Assembly (NCBI RefSeq): GCF_019968905.1
Contig: NZ_CP079946.1
Coordinates: forward strand, 8,343,356-8,407,355
Length of the DNA: 64,000 nt
Origin: Corallococcus sp. EGB
GTDB taxonomy: Bacteria; Myxococcota; Myxococcia; Myxococcales; Myxococcaceae
Direction: 5' to 3'
In this document: positions 1-6,871 of the stretch, in pieces
Position numbering within the stretch: position 1 is the stretch's first letter
How the letters are laid out: every line of letters begins with the position of its first letter
Program-made: the position numbers and the translations under genes
Notes under the pieces: model-generated
The model's database searches: none
What the model saw: the letters and a program-made list of their open reading frames with translations, nothing else
What the model was told of the DNA's origin: nothing

Positions 1-125
1 TCGTTGAGCTCCTCGGGGCGGCCTTCGGCGGGCACCCGGTCGCCCTCCTCGTCCGGGTCCTTCTGCTTGCTGGGGTCCAGCGGGATGCCGGCGCTCTTCT
101 TGAGGTAGTCATCCTTGGGGTCCAT
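1..125 (-). CDS. Hypothetical protein, N-terminal part only (runs off the window)
   Basis: The gene reads leftwards out of the window, so only the first 41 codons are visible. The ATG at 125-123 is preceded by GGGAGG nine bases upstream, a good ribosome binding site that fixes the start. The visible peptide begins MDPKDDYLKKSAGIPLDPSK and is very rich in Asp, Glu and Lys, without a signal peptide or membrane segment, which suggests a soluble, partly disordered N-terminus. I do not recognise the family and the rest of the gene is outside the window. Confidence 0.6.
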   Translation of the reverse strand, partial: MDPKDDYLKKSAGIPLDPSKQKDPDEEGDRVPAEGRPEELN

Positions 126-206
126 GCCGTCATTCCTCCCTTGAGCCCTCAAGGTGGTGACGGCGCACCGTTCCGGGAGCGGCCGGGCGGCCGGGGGCCC
201 CGCTCC

Positions 207-545
207 TCAGTTGAGGTACTGCGGCTTCCTGGCGACTGGCGCCGGGGGCTGGGCCTTCATCATCTCCAGGCCCTGGCGGGTGAGGACGAAGCGGACGACG
301 CCGGAGCCGCGCTCGGTCTCGATTTCGGCCTCGAAGGCGGGCCCGGCGATGCCGCCCAGGGACACGTCCCTGCGCAGGTTGTTCACCCGGCCGGAGAGCA
401 GATCGCCCGCCACCTCGCGCGAGCCCTCGCCGCGCGTGTACAGCTCATAGGCGGCCTCGTGCAGCGTCATGGCCAGCGCCGGGGTGAGGGGCTGGGAGCT
501 GAAGAGCACGGAGATGAGGAGCCAGTAGGGCGTCTGTTCAGCCAT
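207..545 (-). CDS. Hypothetical protein, 112 aa
   Basis: A short soluble protein starting MAEQTPYWLLISVLFSS and ending RKPQYLN. The middle alternates helix-like and strand-like stretches and ends in a short Pro/Ala linker. It looks like a small regulatory or structural protein, perhaps with a winged-helix shape, but no diagnostic motif is visible and I do not assign a function. The longer reading upstream of the ATG at 545-543 runs into the radical SAM gene in another frame and is not real. It lies 22 bases downstream of the radical SAM gene on the same strand, so the two are probably co-transcribed. Confidence 0.6.
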   Translation of the reverse strand: MAEQTPYWLLISVLFSSQPLTPALAMTLHEAAYELYTRGEGSREVAGDLLSGRVNNLRRDVSLGGIAGPAFEAEIETERGSGVVRFVLTRQGLEMMKAQPPAPVARKPQYLN

Positions 546-567
546 CGCTGGAGTGTAACGGGTGCGG

Positions 568-1854
568 CTAGCGGGCGCGCGGCTGTCTGCGGGCGGCGAT
601 GGCCTCCGCGAGCACGCCCTGGGCCTTCCAGTGGCCATACAGGCGGCCCTGGGACGCGAGGAAGTCCAGCCGCTGCCGGGTGCGCGCGTCCAGACGCCCG
701 GGGGCCGCGTCGCGGAAGGGCGTGCCGGGCAGCGGCATGAAGGTGTGGCCATGCACGCGGGCGCCCAGGTCCGACAGCCGCTGCATGAGGTCCAACGTGG
801 CGTCCACGTCCGAGGGCTCTTCCCCGGGCAGGCCCAGGATGAAGTCCACGTTGGGCACGAAGCCGCCCTCCACCGCGAGCCGGGCGGCGCGCACCACGGT
901 CTCCACGTCATGGCCGCGCCGGGTGGACTGGAGGATGCGTTCGGAGCCGGACTGGCCGCCGATGATGAGGTTGTCGTTGGCCACGTAGCGCTTGAGCAGC
1001 GCCAGGGCCTCGGGCGTGACGTGCTCCGGGCGCACCTCCGAGGGGAAGGTGCCGTAGAAGATGCGCCCGTCCGGGGCCGTGGCCTCCTTCACGGCGGCGA
1101 GCAGCTCCTCCACGGCGGCCAGGTTCACGGTCTCGTCGGCGGTGCCGTAGGACAGGGACGTGGGGGTGATGAAGCGCACGTCGCGCCGGCCCATGCGCAG
1201 CAGCTCGCGGGCCCAGTGGGCGATGTTGGGGACGGTGCGGTGCCGGAAGCGCGCCTTGGACATGAAGGGCGTCTGGCAGAAGCGGCACGCGTAGATGCAG
1301 CCGCGGGTGATTTCGATGGCGCCGTACTTCACGTGCTTCACGGCGAACGCGGGGAAGTCGTCCAGGCGCACGCCCTCGCCGTGGCCGTGCTGCACGAGCT
1401 TGCCGTCCTTGAGGTGCGCGGTGCCGTGCGTGGCGCGCGGGTCTTCGCCCTTGAGGACGCGAAGGAGGATGGCGCGCAGGGTGTGCTCGCCCTCGCCCAC
1501 GGCGACGAGATCGAAGCCGGCCTGGAGCGTCTGGAGCGTCTCCGCGGTGGCGTGCACGCCGCCGGCGATGCAGAGGACGTCGCGGCCCTCCAGGCGTTCG
1601 CGCACCCAGTTCAGCTCCTCCACGGAGGGGCCGAAGCTGGCGGAGTAGAAGGACCACGCGGCGACGACGGTGTCGCCCGCGTCCACGCGCTGGCGAAGGG
1701 TGTCCAGCAGGGCCTCGCGGCTGCGAGGGAAGTGCAGCGACACCTCCGCGAGCGCGGGGTCCGACTCCACGGCGCCGGCGAGCACGGTGAAGGCGTACTT
1801 GCCGGGGTACTGGAAGCTCAGGACGAGCGAGACCTTGCGAGGCGTCTGCGACAT
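568..1854 (-). CDS. B12-binding/radical SAM domain protein (TIGR04013-like)
   Basis: A 428-residue protein. The N-terminal ~140 residues look like a cobalamin-binding Rossmann domain (AGGVHATAETLQTLQAGFD followed by GEGE). Next comes a radical SAM core whose cluster motif is CIYACRFC (CxxxCxxC spacing), then GLPGEEPSDVDAT and a TFMPLPGTPF segment typical of methylthiotransferase- and B12-type radical SAM enzymes. It resembles the uncharacterised TIGR04013 family; the substrate is unknown. The start ATG at 1854-1852 is chosen because the longer reading adds a low-complexity extension outside the family. It lies about 0.6 kb from the first cobalamin riboswitch but is transcribed away from it, so it is not under that switch. 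Confidence 0.85.
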   Translation of the reverse strand: MSQTPRKVSLVLSFQYPGKYAFTVLAGAVESDPALAEVSLHFPRSREALLDTLRQRVDAGDTVVAAWSFYSASFGPSVEELNWVRERLEGRDVLCIAGGVHATAETLQTLQAGFDLVAVGEGEHTLRAILLRVLKGEDPRATHGTAHLKDGKLVQHGHGEGVRLDDFPAFAVKHVKYGAIEITRGCIYACRFCQTPFMSKARFRHRTVPNIAHWARELLRMGRRDVRFITPTSLSYGTADETVNLAAVEELLAAVKEATAPDGRIFYGTFPSEVRPEHVTPEALALLKRYVANDNLIIGGQSGSERILQSTRRGHDVETVVRAARLAVEGGFVPNVDFILGLPGEEPSDVDATLDLMQRLSDLGARVHGHTFMPLPGTPFRDAAPGRLDARTRQRLDFLASQGRLYGHWKAQGVLAEAIAARRQPRAR

Positions 1855-1919
1855 GGCGGCCGGGGATACTGCCACAGGGCCTGTCTCCAGCGGGGCACGC
1901 CTGCCCGGTGCGCGGTCAG

Positions 1920-2386
1920 AGGAAGCGGCGCTCCCACTGGCGGGGCTCTTCTTCGGTGAAGAAGCCCCATTCGCCCGTGTGCGCACAGCACGCCCCGCTT
2001 CGCGGTCCGGCCGCTCGCGTCCACCACCTGCTCCTCGCAGATTTGGCGATTCGCCCGCTGCCCGGGCCCCAGAATCCGCTCATTCACCTCGCCGTTCGCC
2101 CGCTTCGCGCACTCCACCAGCACGTGCTCCACGCGGGCCACCTCCGCCGCCTCCTACAGGCGCATCACCGCCGCGGCCTCCGCGGCGCGCGCCGCTGCCC
2201 GTGACAGCCACGGCAAGATGGCGTCCTGGCCCACCTGCGACGCACACGCTGAATGCGCAAGCATCCCGCCGTCGCCGAGTCCATCGTGAACTGCGAGTAG
2301 CTTCGCGGCGTTCGCATCTCCGGGTCCGCGCACGCGGACCACAACGGCAGGCAGCACAGCCACCCCATCCACCGGAGAGGAGTCAT
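1920..2386 (-). pseudogene. Decayed SitA-like / polymorphic-toxin lipoprotein remnant
   Basis: Three pieces in order on the minus strand rebuild the start of a myxobacterial lipoprotein. The first is a lipoprotein signal peptide at 2386 (MTPLRWMGWLCCLPLWSAC, lipobox WSAC). After a frame change near 2240-2260 comes a segment ending AAARAAEAAAVMRL. An in-frame TAG at 2156-2154 interrupts it, and the same frame then continues EAAEVARVEHVLVECAKRAN through GEVNER. The VEHVLVECA...NEV pattern recalls putative lipoproteins of the polymorphic (SitA-type) repertoire; this is from memory, not a search. The C-terminal effector part is missing after about 1950. One frameshift, one nonsense codon and loss of the 3' end make it non-functional. 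Confidence 0.55.
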
Positions 2387-2492
2387 GCCGCGCCTCCTCG
2401 CATGGAGGCACGGGTTCCTTCAATCCGTGACATCCGGCACCGTCCTTGATGCTTGGCGGAGGCGCAGCACACGTCTAACTTGCGCCCTGCCG

Positions 2493-2700
2493 ACGGTGCC
2501 TCACGGGAGTCCGCGAGGTTTAGCAAGGGAATCCGGTGGAACTCCGGAGCTGCCCCGCAGCGGTGAGTGGGAACGAACGCCGTCAGACGCACTGGTCCGG
2601 CAGTCGGACTGGGAAGCGACGGCCAGTAGGCGCCACGGACGTGTCCTCTCGAAAAGAGGCGCGCTCCCGAAGCACGCCCACGAGCCCGAAAACCTGCCGC
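2493..2700 (+). promoter_or_regulatory. Cobalamin riboswitch 1 (upstream of thioesterase)
   Basis: The leader carries the ordered landmarks of an AdoCbl-type aptamer: GGTGCC at 2495, AAGGGAATCCGGTG, the near-invariant GCTGCCCCGCAGCGGTGAG block, ACTGGGAAGCGACGGCCAGTAGG and the B12 box CGAGCCCGAAAACCTGCC ending near 2698. A variable stem-loop (CTCTCGAAAAGAGG) sits where the peripheral arm is expected. The downstream gene starts at 2878, about 180 bases after the aptamer. No strong U-tract terminator is visible there, so control may act on translation or by another structure. Confidence 0.92.
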
Positions 2701-2877
2701 CGGCCCCTGCGGAGAATCGTCTCCTCCAGGGCGGTACCCCGGACCCTCGCGGGAAGGCCCGGCAACCCTTCGCGGTCCGCGCGTCCGCCACCGCCCGTGC
2801 CCCGGGCCCGGGAGTCGTGTGTCCCGGTGTCCCTCCCGCACATGGCGCACGTCCGCTCGGGCCTGGAGTCCCCTCTC

Positions 2878-3288
2878 ATGACGTCCCCTTCCATCCCCTC
2901 GTCCGCCACGGAGACCCGCATGGTGGACATGGTCTTCCCGGATCAGACCAACCACTACGGCACCCTCTTCGGCGGACAGGCGCTGCGCCTGATGGACATG
3001 TCCGCGTTCATCACCGCCAGCCGCTACGCGCGGCGCACCGTCGTCACCGCGTCCAGCGAGCGCGTGGACTTCCACACCCCCGTGCGCCAGGGACAGCTGG
3101 TGGAGCTGGTGGGCCGCGTCGTCGCCACCGGCCGCACCTCCGTCACCGTGGACGTGGAGCTGTTCGCCGAGGACCTCCTGTCCGGCGCGCGACAGCTGTG
3201 CACACGCGGACGCTTCATCCTCGTCGCGCTCGACGCGGAGCGCCGTCCCACCGCTGTACCTCCGCTCGCGCCGGAGAACCAGACATGA
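2878..3288 (+). CDS. Acyl-CoA thioesterase, hot-dog fold (YciA/4HBT type)
   Basis: A 136-residue single hot-dog domain. The segment MVFPDQTNHYGTLFGG followed by ALRLMD is the classic central helix and catalytic loop of YciA/BFIT-type thioesterases, which hydrolyse acyl-CoA to free acid and CoA in the cytoplasm. The segment ending RVDFHTPVRQGQ is the typical following strand. ATG 2878 is preceded by GGAG at proper spacing; the earlier ATG at 2842 lacks a ribosome binding site. The gene sits between two cobalamin riboswitches and is led by the first, so its expression is probably B12-responsive. Its acyl-CoA substrate is not evident; the adjacent operon makes 3-oxoadipyl-CoA, acetyl-CoA or succinyl-CoA possible candidates. 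Confidence 0.88.
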   Translation: MTSPSIPSSATETRMVDMVFPDQTNHYGTLFGGQALRLMDMSAFITASRYARRTVVTASSERVDFHTPVRQGQLVELVGRVVATGRTSVTVDVELFAEDLLSGARQLCTRGRFILVALDAERRPTAVPPLAPENQT

Positions 3289-3299
3289 CAGACATTGCC

Positions 3300-3329
3300 T
3301 TGACACCTGAAACAAGCCGGGCGTATAGA
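3300..3329 (+). promoter_or_regulatory. Sigma70-type promoter ahead of riboswitch 2
   Basis: A perfect -35 hexamer TTGACA (3300-3305) and a good -10 hexamer TATAGA (3324-3329) are separated by 18 bases. The aptamer begins about 12 bases after the -10 box. This placement suggests that the second riboswitch and its operon have their own transcription start rather than relying on read-through from the thioesterase gene. Confidence 0.7.
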
Positions 3330-3339
3330 CGATGCCATG

Positions 3340-3527
3340 CTGGTGCCTGGGTTTGCCCAGGCTGAAAAGGGAACCCGGTCCGAAGCCGGGGCTGCCCCGC
3401 AGCGGTAGGTGAGAACGACCGCCGTCCATCACACTGGCGCCCACGTGGGCGCTGGGAAGTGACGGCCAGTAGGCAACCCGGCACCCCGGTGCCGGACCCG
3501 CTCACGAGCCCGAAGACCTGCCTGCAT
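3340..3527 (+). promoter_or_regulatory. Cobalamin riboswitch 2 (leader of aminotransferase operon)
   Basis: A second full set of cobalamin aptamer landmarks: GGTGCC at 3342, AAGGGAACCCGGT, GCTGCCCCGCAGCGGTAGGTGAG, ACTGG...GCTGGGAAGTGACGGCCAGTAGG and the B12 box CGAGCCCGAAGACCTGCC ending near 3523. The conserved core resembles riboswitch 1 closely, but the variable arms differ (a GGCGCCCACGTGGGCGC arm and a CCGGCACCCCGGTGCCGG stem), so it is not simply a recent copy. It precedes the operon that starts at 3956. Confidence 0.93.
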
Positions 3528-3594
3528 CCGTGCCGTGGGAGACATCCACGGTCGGTTCGACCTGGAGCCCCGAGGGAGGGCGGGAAGGTCCGCG

Positions 3595-3621
3595 CAAGCC
3601 CTTGTTTCTACAGGGCTTTTG
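3595..3621 (+). terminator. Probable intrinsic terminator of riboswitch 2 leader
   Basis: The sequence AAGCCCTTGTTTCTACAGGGCTTTTG forms a 7-bp stem (AAGCCCT/AGGGCTT) followed by a short T run. It lies about 70 bases past the B12 box and 335 bases before the coding region, a suitable place for an expression platform. An alternative pairing with the aptamer side was not computed, so the ligand-dependent switch is inferred. Confidence 0.5.
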
Positions 3622-3955
3622 CCCGGAACATTCCCTCTCTTCCCTTCTGTCTCCAGCCACCCGCGGGGGTGGAGGTCGGTGTCTTCGGGCCCTTTCGCGG
3701 CCTGGGCGCGCGGCAGCGTGCCTGGACACCCCTGCCTCCACCTTCGTGGGTCACTTGCCGGGCGACGCGGGTCGCCCGTGAGGACGGACGACAATGCGTG
3801 GAGTGGTGCGGAGACGGCGCGAGGCAGTGACAGGACACGGAAGCCAGACACGGCCCGCCCGGCCCCGGCTGCGGCGCGGCTGACGCCCTTTCCCGTTTCA
3901 CGTCGCAATTCCTCGCATCCATCGCGGCGTACGCCGCGTGGGGAGACGTCTGCCT
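3622..3955 (+). other. Untranslated leader between terminator and operon start
   Basis: No convincing gene is present; the open frames here are GC-rich shadows. A small hairpin (CCACCCGCGGGGGTGG, near 3657-3672) is the only clear local structure. The final bases GGGGAG at 3940-3945 are the ribosome binding site of the aminotransferase gene. Confidence 0.5.
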
Positions 3956-5302
3956 TTGAACGCCATCCGCTATCCCGACGGGAACGTGCTCCTGCGCAAC
4001 CTGTCGCGCGAGTTCCCCGTCGTCACCCATGGCGAGGGCATCTACCTGTACGACGCCCGGAGCCGCCGCTACCTGGATGGCTCGGCGGGCGCGCTGGTGG
4101 CCAGCGTGGGCCACGGCAACCGCGAGGTGGCGGACCGTATCCATGAGCAACTGCTCCAGGTCGCGTACGTCAACGGCACCCACTTCACGACGGACGTCAC
4201 CGAAGCGCTCGCCACGCGCCTGTGCGCGAATGCGCCCGCGGGGCTGAAACGGGCGGCCTTCCTCGGCTCCGGTTCGGAGGCCATCGAGGCGGCAGTGAAG
4301 TTCGCGCGGCAGATGTGCGTGGAGCGCGGCCAGCCCCAGCGCACGCGCGTCCTCACCCGCGTGCCCGGCTACCACGGCAACACACTCTACGCGCTGTCCA
4401 TGTCCGGACGGCCCCACTACCAGACGTTCTTCGGTCCCATGCTGTCGGAGGTCGTCACCACGCCCGCGCCCTACCCCTACCGCAGCGGCCTGGAAGACTA
4501 CGCGCGGGACGGAGCCGCGCACTACGCGCGGCTGCTGGAGGAGACCCTCCAGCGCGTGGGGCCGGACACCGTCGCCGCGTTCGTCGCGGAGCCGGTCATC
4601 GGCTCGTCGGCGGGAGCGTCCGTGCCTCCGCCCGGATACTTCGAACAGGTGTCCGCCATCTGCCGCCGCCACGGCATCCTGGTCATCGCCGACGAGGTGA
4701 TGTGCGGCTGCGGGCGCACCGGGCGCTTCTTCGCGAGTGACCGGGTGGGGCTCACGCCGGACCTGCTGGTGATGGGCAAGGGCCTGAGCGGCGGCTACGC
4801 CCCGCTGAGCGCGGTGCTGGTGCGCGAGGACCACCTGGAGGAGCTGCGAAAGGGCTCCGGTGGCTTCATGCACGCGCAGACCTACCTCCAGGCCCCGTGC
4901 ATGACGGCCGCGGGCGTGGCGGTGTTGGACTACTACGAGCGGCACGGCCTGGTGGCGCATGCCGCGCGCGTGGGCGAATACCTGCAACGCCGTCTGCGCG
5001 AGGTCCTCCTGCCCCTGCCCCACGTGGGCTCCGTGCAGGGCGTGGGGCTTATCGCGGGCGTGGAACTGGTGGAGGACAAGGCCACGAAGCGGCCCTTCCC
5101 GCGCACGCGCAAGGTGGTGGAGGGGCTGCTCGCGGAGCTGTTCGCGCAAGGGCTCGTCCTCTGGCCCAACACCGGCCACGCCGACGGGACGAACGGCGAC
5201 CTGGTGATGGTGGGCCCTCCGCTGATCATCACCGAGCCCCAGGTGGACGAGCTGGTGGACCTGCTCGCCCGGGGCCTGACCTGCTTCCTGGAGCGGCCAT
5301 GA
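3956..5302 (+). CDS. Class III (PLP) aminotransferase 1
   Basis: A 448-residue fold-type I, class III aminotransferase. The PLP-phosphate loop is GSGSEAIEAAVKFARQ, the PLP-ring Asp lies in ADEVMCGCGRTGRFF, and the Schiff-base lysine is in MGKGLSGGY (about K275 from the TTG). Such enzymes move an amino group from omega- or beta-amino acids, or diamines, to a keto acid. I choose TTG 3956 because GGGGAG lies ten bases before it; GTG 3938 in the same frame is possible but has no ribosome binding site. It opens the riboswitch-controlled operon and its stop overlaps the next start (ATGA). In the proposed pathway it would serve one of two transaminations; which one cannot be told from sequence. Confidence 0.88.
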   Translation: MNAIRYPDGNVLLRNLSREFPVVTHGEGIYLYDARSRRYLDGSAGALVASVGHGNREVADRIHEQLLQVAYVNGTHFTTDVTEALATRLCANAPAGLKRAAFLGSGSEAIEAAVKFARQMCVERGQPQRTRVLTRVPGYHGNTLYALSMSGRPHYQTFFGPMLSEVVTTPAPYPYRSGLEDYARDGAAHYARLLEETLQRVGPDTVAAFVAEPVIGSSAGASVPPPGYFEQVSAICRRHGILVIADEVMCGCGRTGRFFASDRVGLTPDLLVMGKGLSGGYAPLSAVLVREDHLEELRKGSGGFMHAQTYLQAPCMTAAGVAVLDYYERHGLVAHAARVGEYLQRRLREVLLPLPHVGSVQGVGLIAGVELVEDKATKRPFPRTRKVVEGLLAELFAQGLVLWPNTGHADGTNGDLVMVGPPLIITEPQVDELVDLLARGLTCFLERP

Positions 5303-6858
5303 CCTTTCGCATCACCTATTCGGTGTTGGACGCGGACCTGACGGAGCTGCATGCGCGCTTCGACGCGGCGCTCGCCACGGTGCGCACGCGACTGGGCGCG
5401 GAGTACCCGTCGTGGATCGCCGGCAAGGCGCACGCGAGCGGCGACCTGCTGGACAGCCGCAATCCGTCGCGGCCTTCGGAGGTGGTGGGCCGCTTCCACC
5501 GCACCGCCCCCGGCGAGGTGGGCCGCGTGGTGCACGCGGCGAAGGAGGCCCAGCGCGCGTGGGGCGCCACCGCGTGGGAGGAGCGCGTCCGCATCCTGCG
5601 CCGTGCCGCGGACCTCCTCTCCGAGCGCCGGTGGGAGCTGGCGGCGGGGATGACGCTGGAGGTGGGCAAGAACCGGCTGGAGGCGCTGGGCGACGTGGAG
5701 GAGTCCGCGGACCTGCTGCGCTACTACGCCGGCCAGGTGGAGTCCGCGCACGGCTTCCACCTGCCCATGGCGCGCCTGTCGCCTCGCGAGGACACGCGCA
5801 GCGTGCTGCGCCCCCATGGCGTCTTCGTCGTCATCTCCCCGTTCAACTTCCCGCTCGCGCTGGCGGCCGGGATGAGCGCGGGCGCGCTGCTGGGCGGCAA
5901 CGCAGTCATCCTCAAGCCCAGCGAGGACGCCCCCGGCTGCGCCGAGGGCCTCTTCCAGGCGCTGCGGGACGCGGGCCTGCCGGGCGGCGTGCTCCAGGTG
6001 GTGCATGGCGAGGGGGAACTCCTGGGCTCCGCGCTGGTGCGCCACCCCGCGGTGGACGGCGTGGCCTTCACCGGCAGCACGAAGGTGGGCATGGAGATCT
6101 TCCGCCGCCTCACGGAGGAGCACGTGCGGCCCGCGCTGCTGGAGCTGGGCGGCAAGAACGCCGCCATTGTCTGCCGGGACGCGGACCTGGAGGCGGCGGT
6201 GGAGGGTTGCCACCGCTCCGCCTTCGGCATGTCCGGACAGAAGTGCAGCGCGCTGTCGCGCATCTACGTGCATGAAGACGTGCGCCAGGACTTCGTCGCG
6301 CGGCTGGCCCGGAAGGCCCGCGACACGGTGGTGGGGGACCCAGCGCTCGCGTCCGTCTTCATGGGCCCGGTCATCAACGCGGCCTCCGTGCGACGCTTCG
6401 AACAGGCCGTGGCGGAGGCGCGGCGCGACGGCACCGTGCGCGCGGGCGGCGATGTTCCAGTCCTGGACGCGTCGCTGGCGCACGGCCACTTCGTGGCGCC
6501 CACGGTGGTGGAGCTGCCCCACACGCACCGGCTGATGCGCGAGGAGCTGTTCCTGCCCTTCGTCGGCGTGGCGTCCTTCCGCTCGCTGGACGAGGCGCTG
6601 GCGCTGACCAACGACAGCGCCTACGGCCTCACCGCCGGCATCTTCAGCGCGGATCCGGACACGGTGGAGGTGTTCATGGCCCGCGCGGAGGCGGGCGTGC
6701 TCTACGCCAACCGCCGCACCGGCGCGACGACGGGCGCGTGGCCCGGCGTGCAGCCCTTCTGCGGGTGGAAGGCCAGCGGCTCCACCGGCAAGGGCGGCTG
6801 CGGTCCCTATTACGTCTCGCAGTTCATGCGCGAGCAGTCCCAGACCCGGATGGGTTGA
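5299..6858 (+). CDS. Aldehyde dehydrogenase, P5C-dehydrogenase (RocA)-like
   Basis: A 519-residue NAD(P)-dependent aldehyde dehydrogenase. The general-base Glu is E282 in LELGGKN and the catalytic Cys is C316 in SGQKCSALSR, with the usual 34-residue spacing. ISPFNFPLA and FTGSTKVG are the cofactor loops. The SGQKCSA motif and length resemble 1-pyrroline-5-carboxylate/glutamate semialdehyde dehydrogenases, so an omega-semialdehyde of an amino acid is a likely substrate. Its ATG overlaps the stop of aminotransferase 1, indicating translational coupling. The natural partner reaction is oxidation of the semialdehyde made by one of the two neighbouring aminotransferases. Confidence 0.9.
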   Translation: MTFRITYSVLDADLTELHARFDAALATVRTRLGAEYPSWIAGKAHASGDLLDSRNPSRPSEVVGRFHRTAPGEVGRVVHAAKEAQRAWGATAWEERVRILRRAADLLSERRWELAAGMTLEVGKNRLEALGDVEESADLLRYYAGQVESAHGFHLPMARLSPREDTRSVLRPHGVFVVISPFNFPLALAAGMSAGALLGGNAVILKPSEDAPGCAEGLFQALRDAGLPGGVLQVVHGEGELLGSALVRHPAVDGVAFTGSTKVGMEIFRRLTEEHVRPALLELGGKNAAIVCRDADLEAAVEGCHRSAFGMSGQKCSALSRIYVHEDVRQDFVARLARKARDTVVGDPALASVFMGPVINAASVRRFEQAVAEARRDGTVRAGGDVPVLDASLAHGHFVAPTVVELPHTHRLMREELFLPFVGVASFRSLDEALALTNDSAYGLTAGIFSADPDTVEVFMARAEAGVLYANRRTGATTGAWPGVQPFCGWKASGSTGKGGCGPYYVSQFMREQSQTRMG

Positions 6859-6871
6859 CCTGGAAGCCCTC

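Noticed and set aside
3548-3565. GGTTCGACC segment resembling a tRNA T-arm
   Set aside because: No matching acceptor, D or anticodon arms are found around it; it is part of the riboswitch leader.
3608-5179. 523-codon frame opposite aminotransferase 1
   Set aside because: Shadow frame; the plus strand has full PLP-enzyme motifs and a riboswitch in front.
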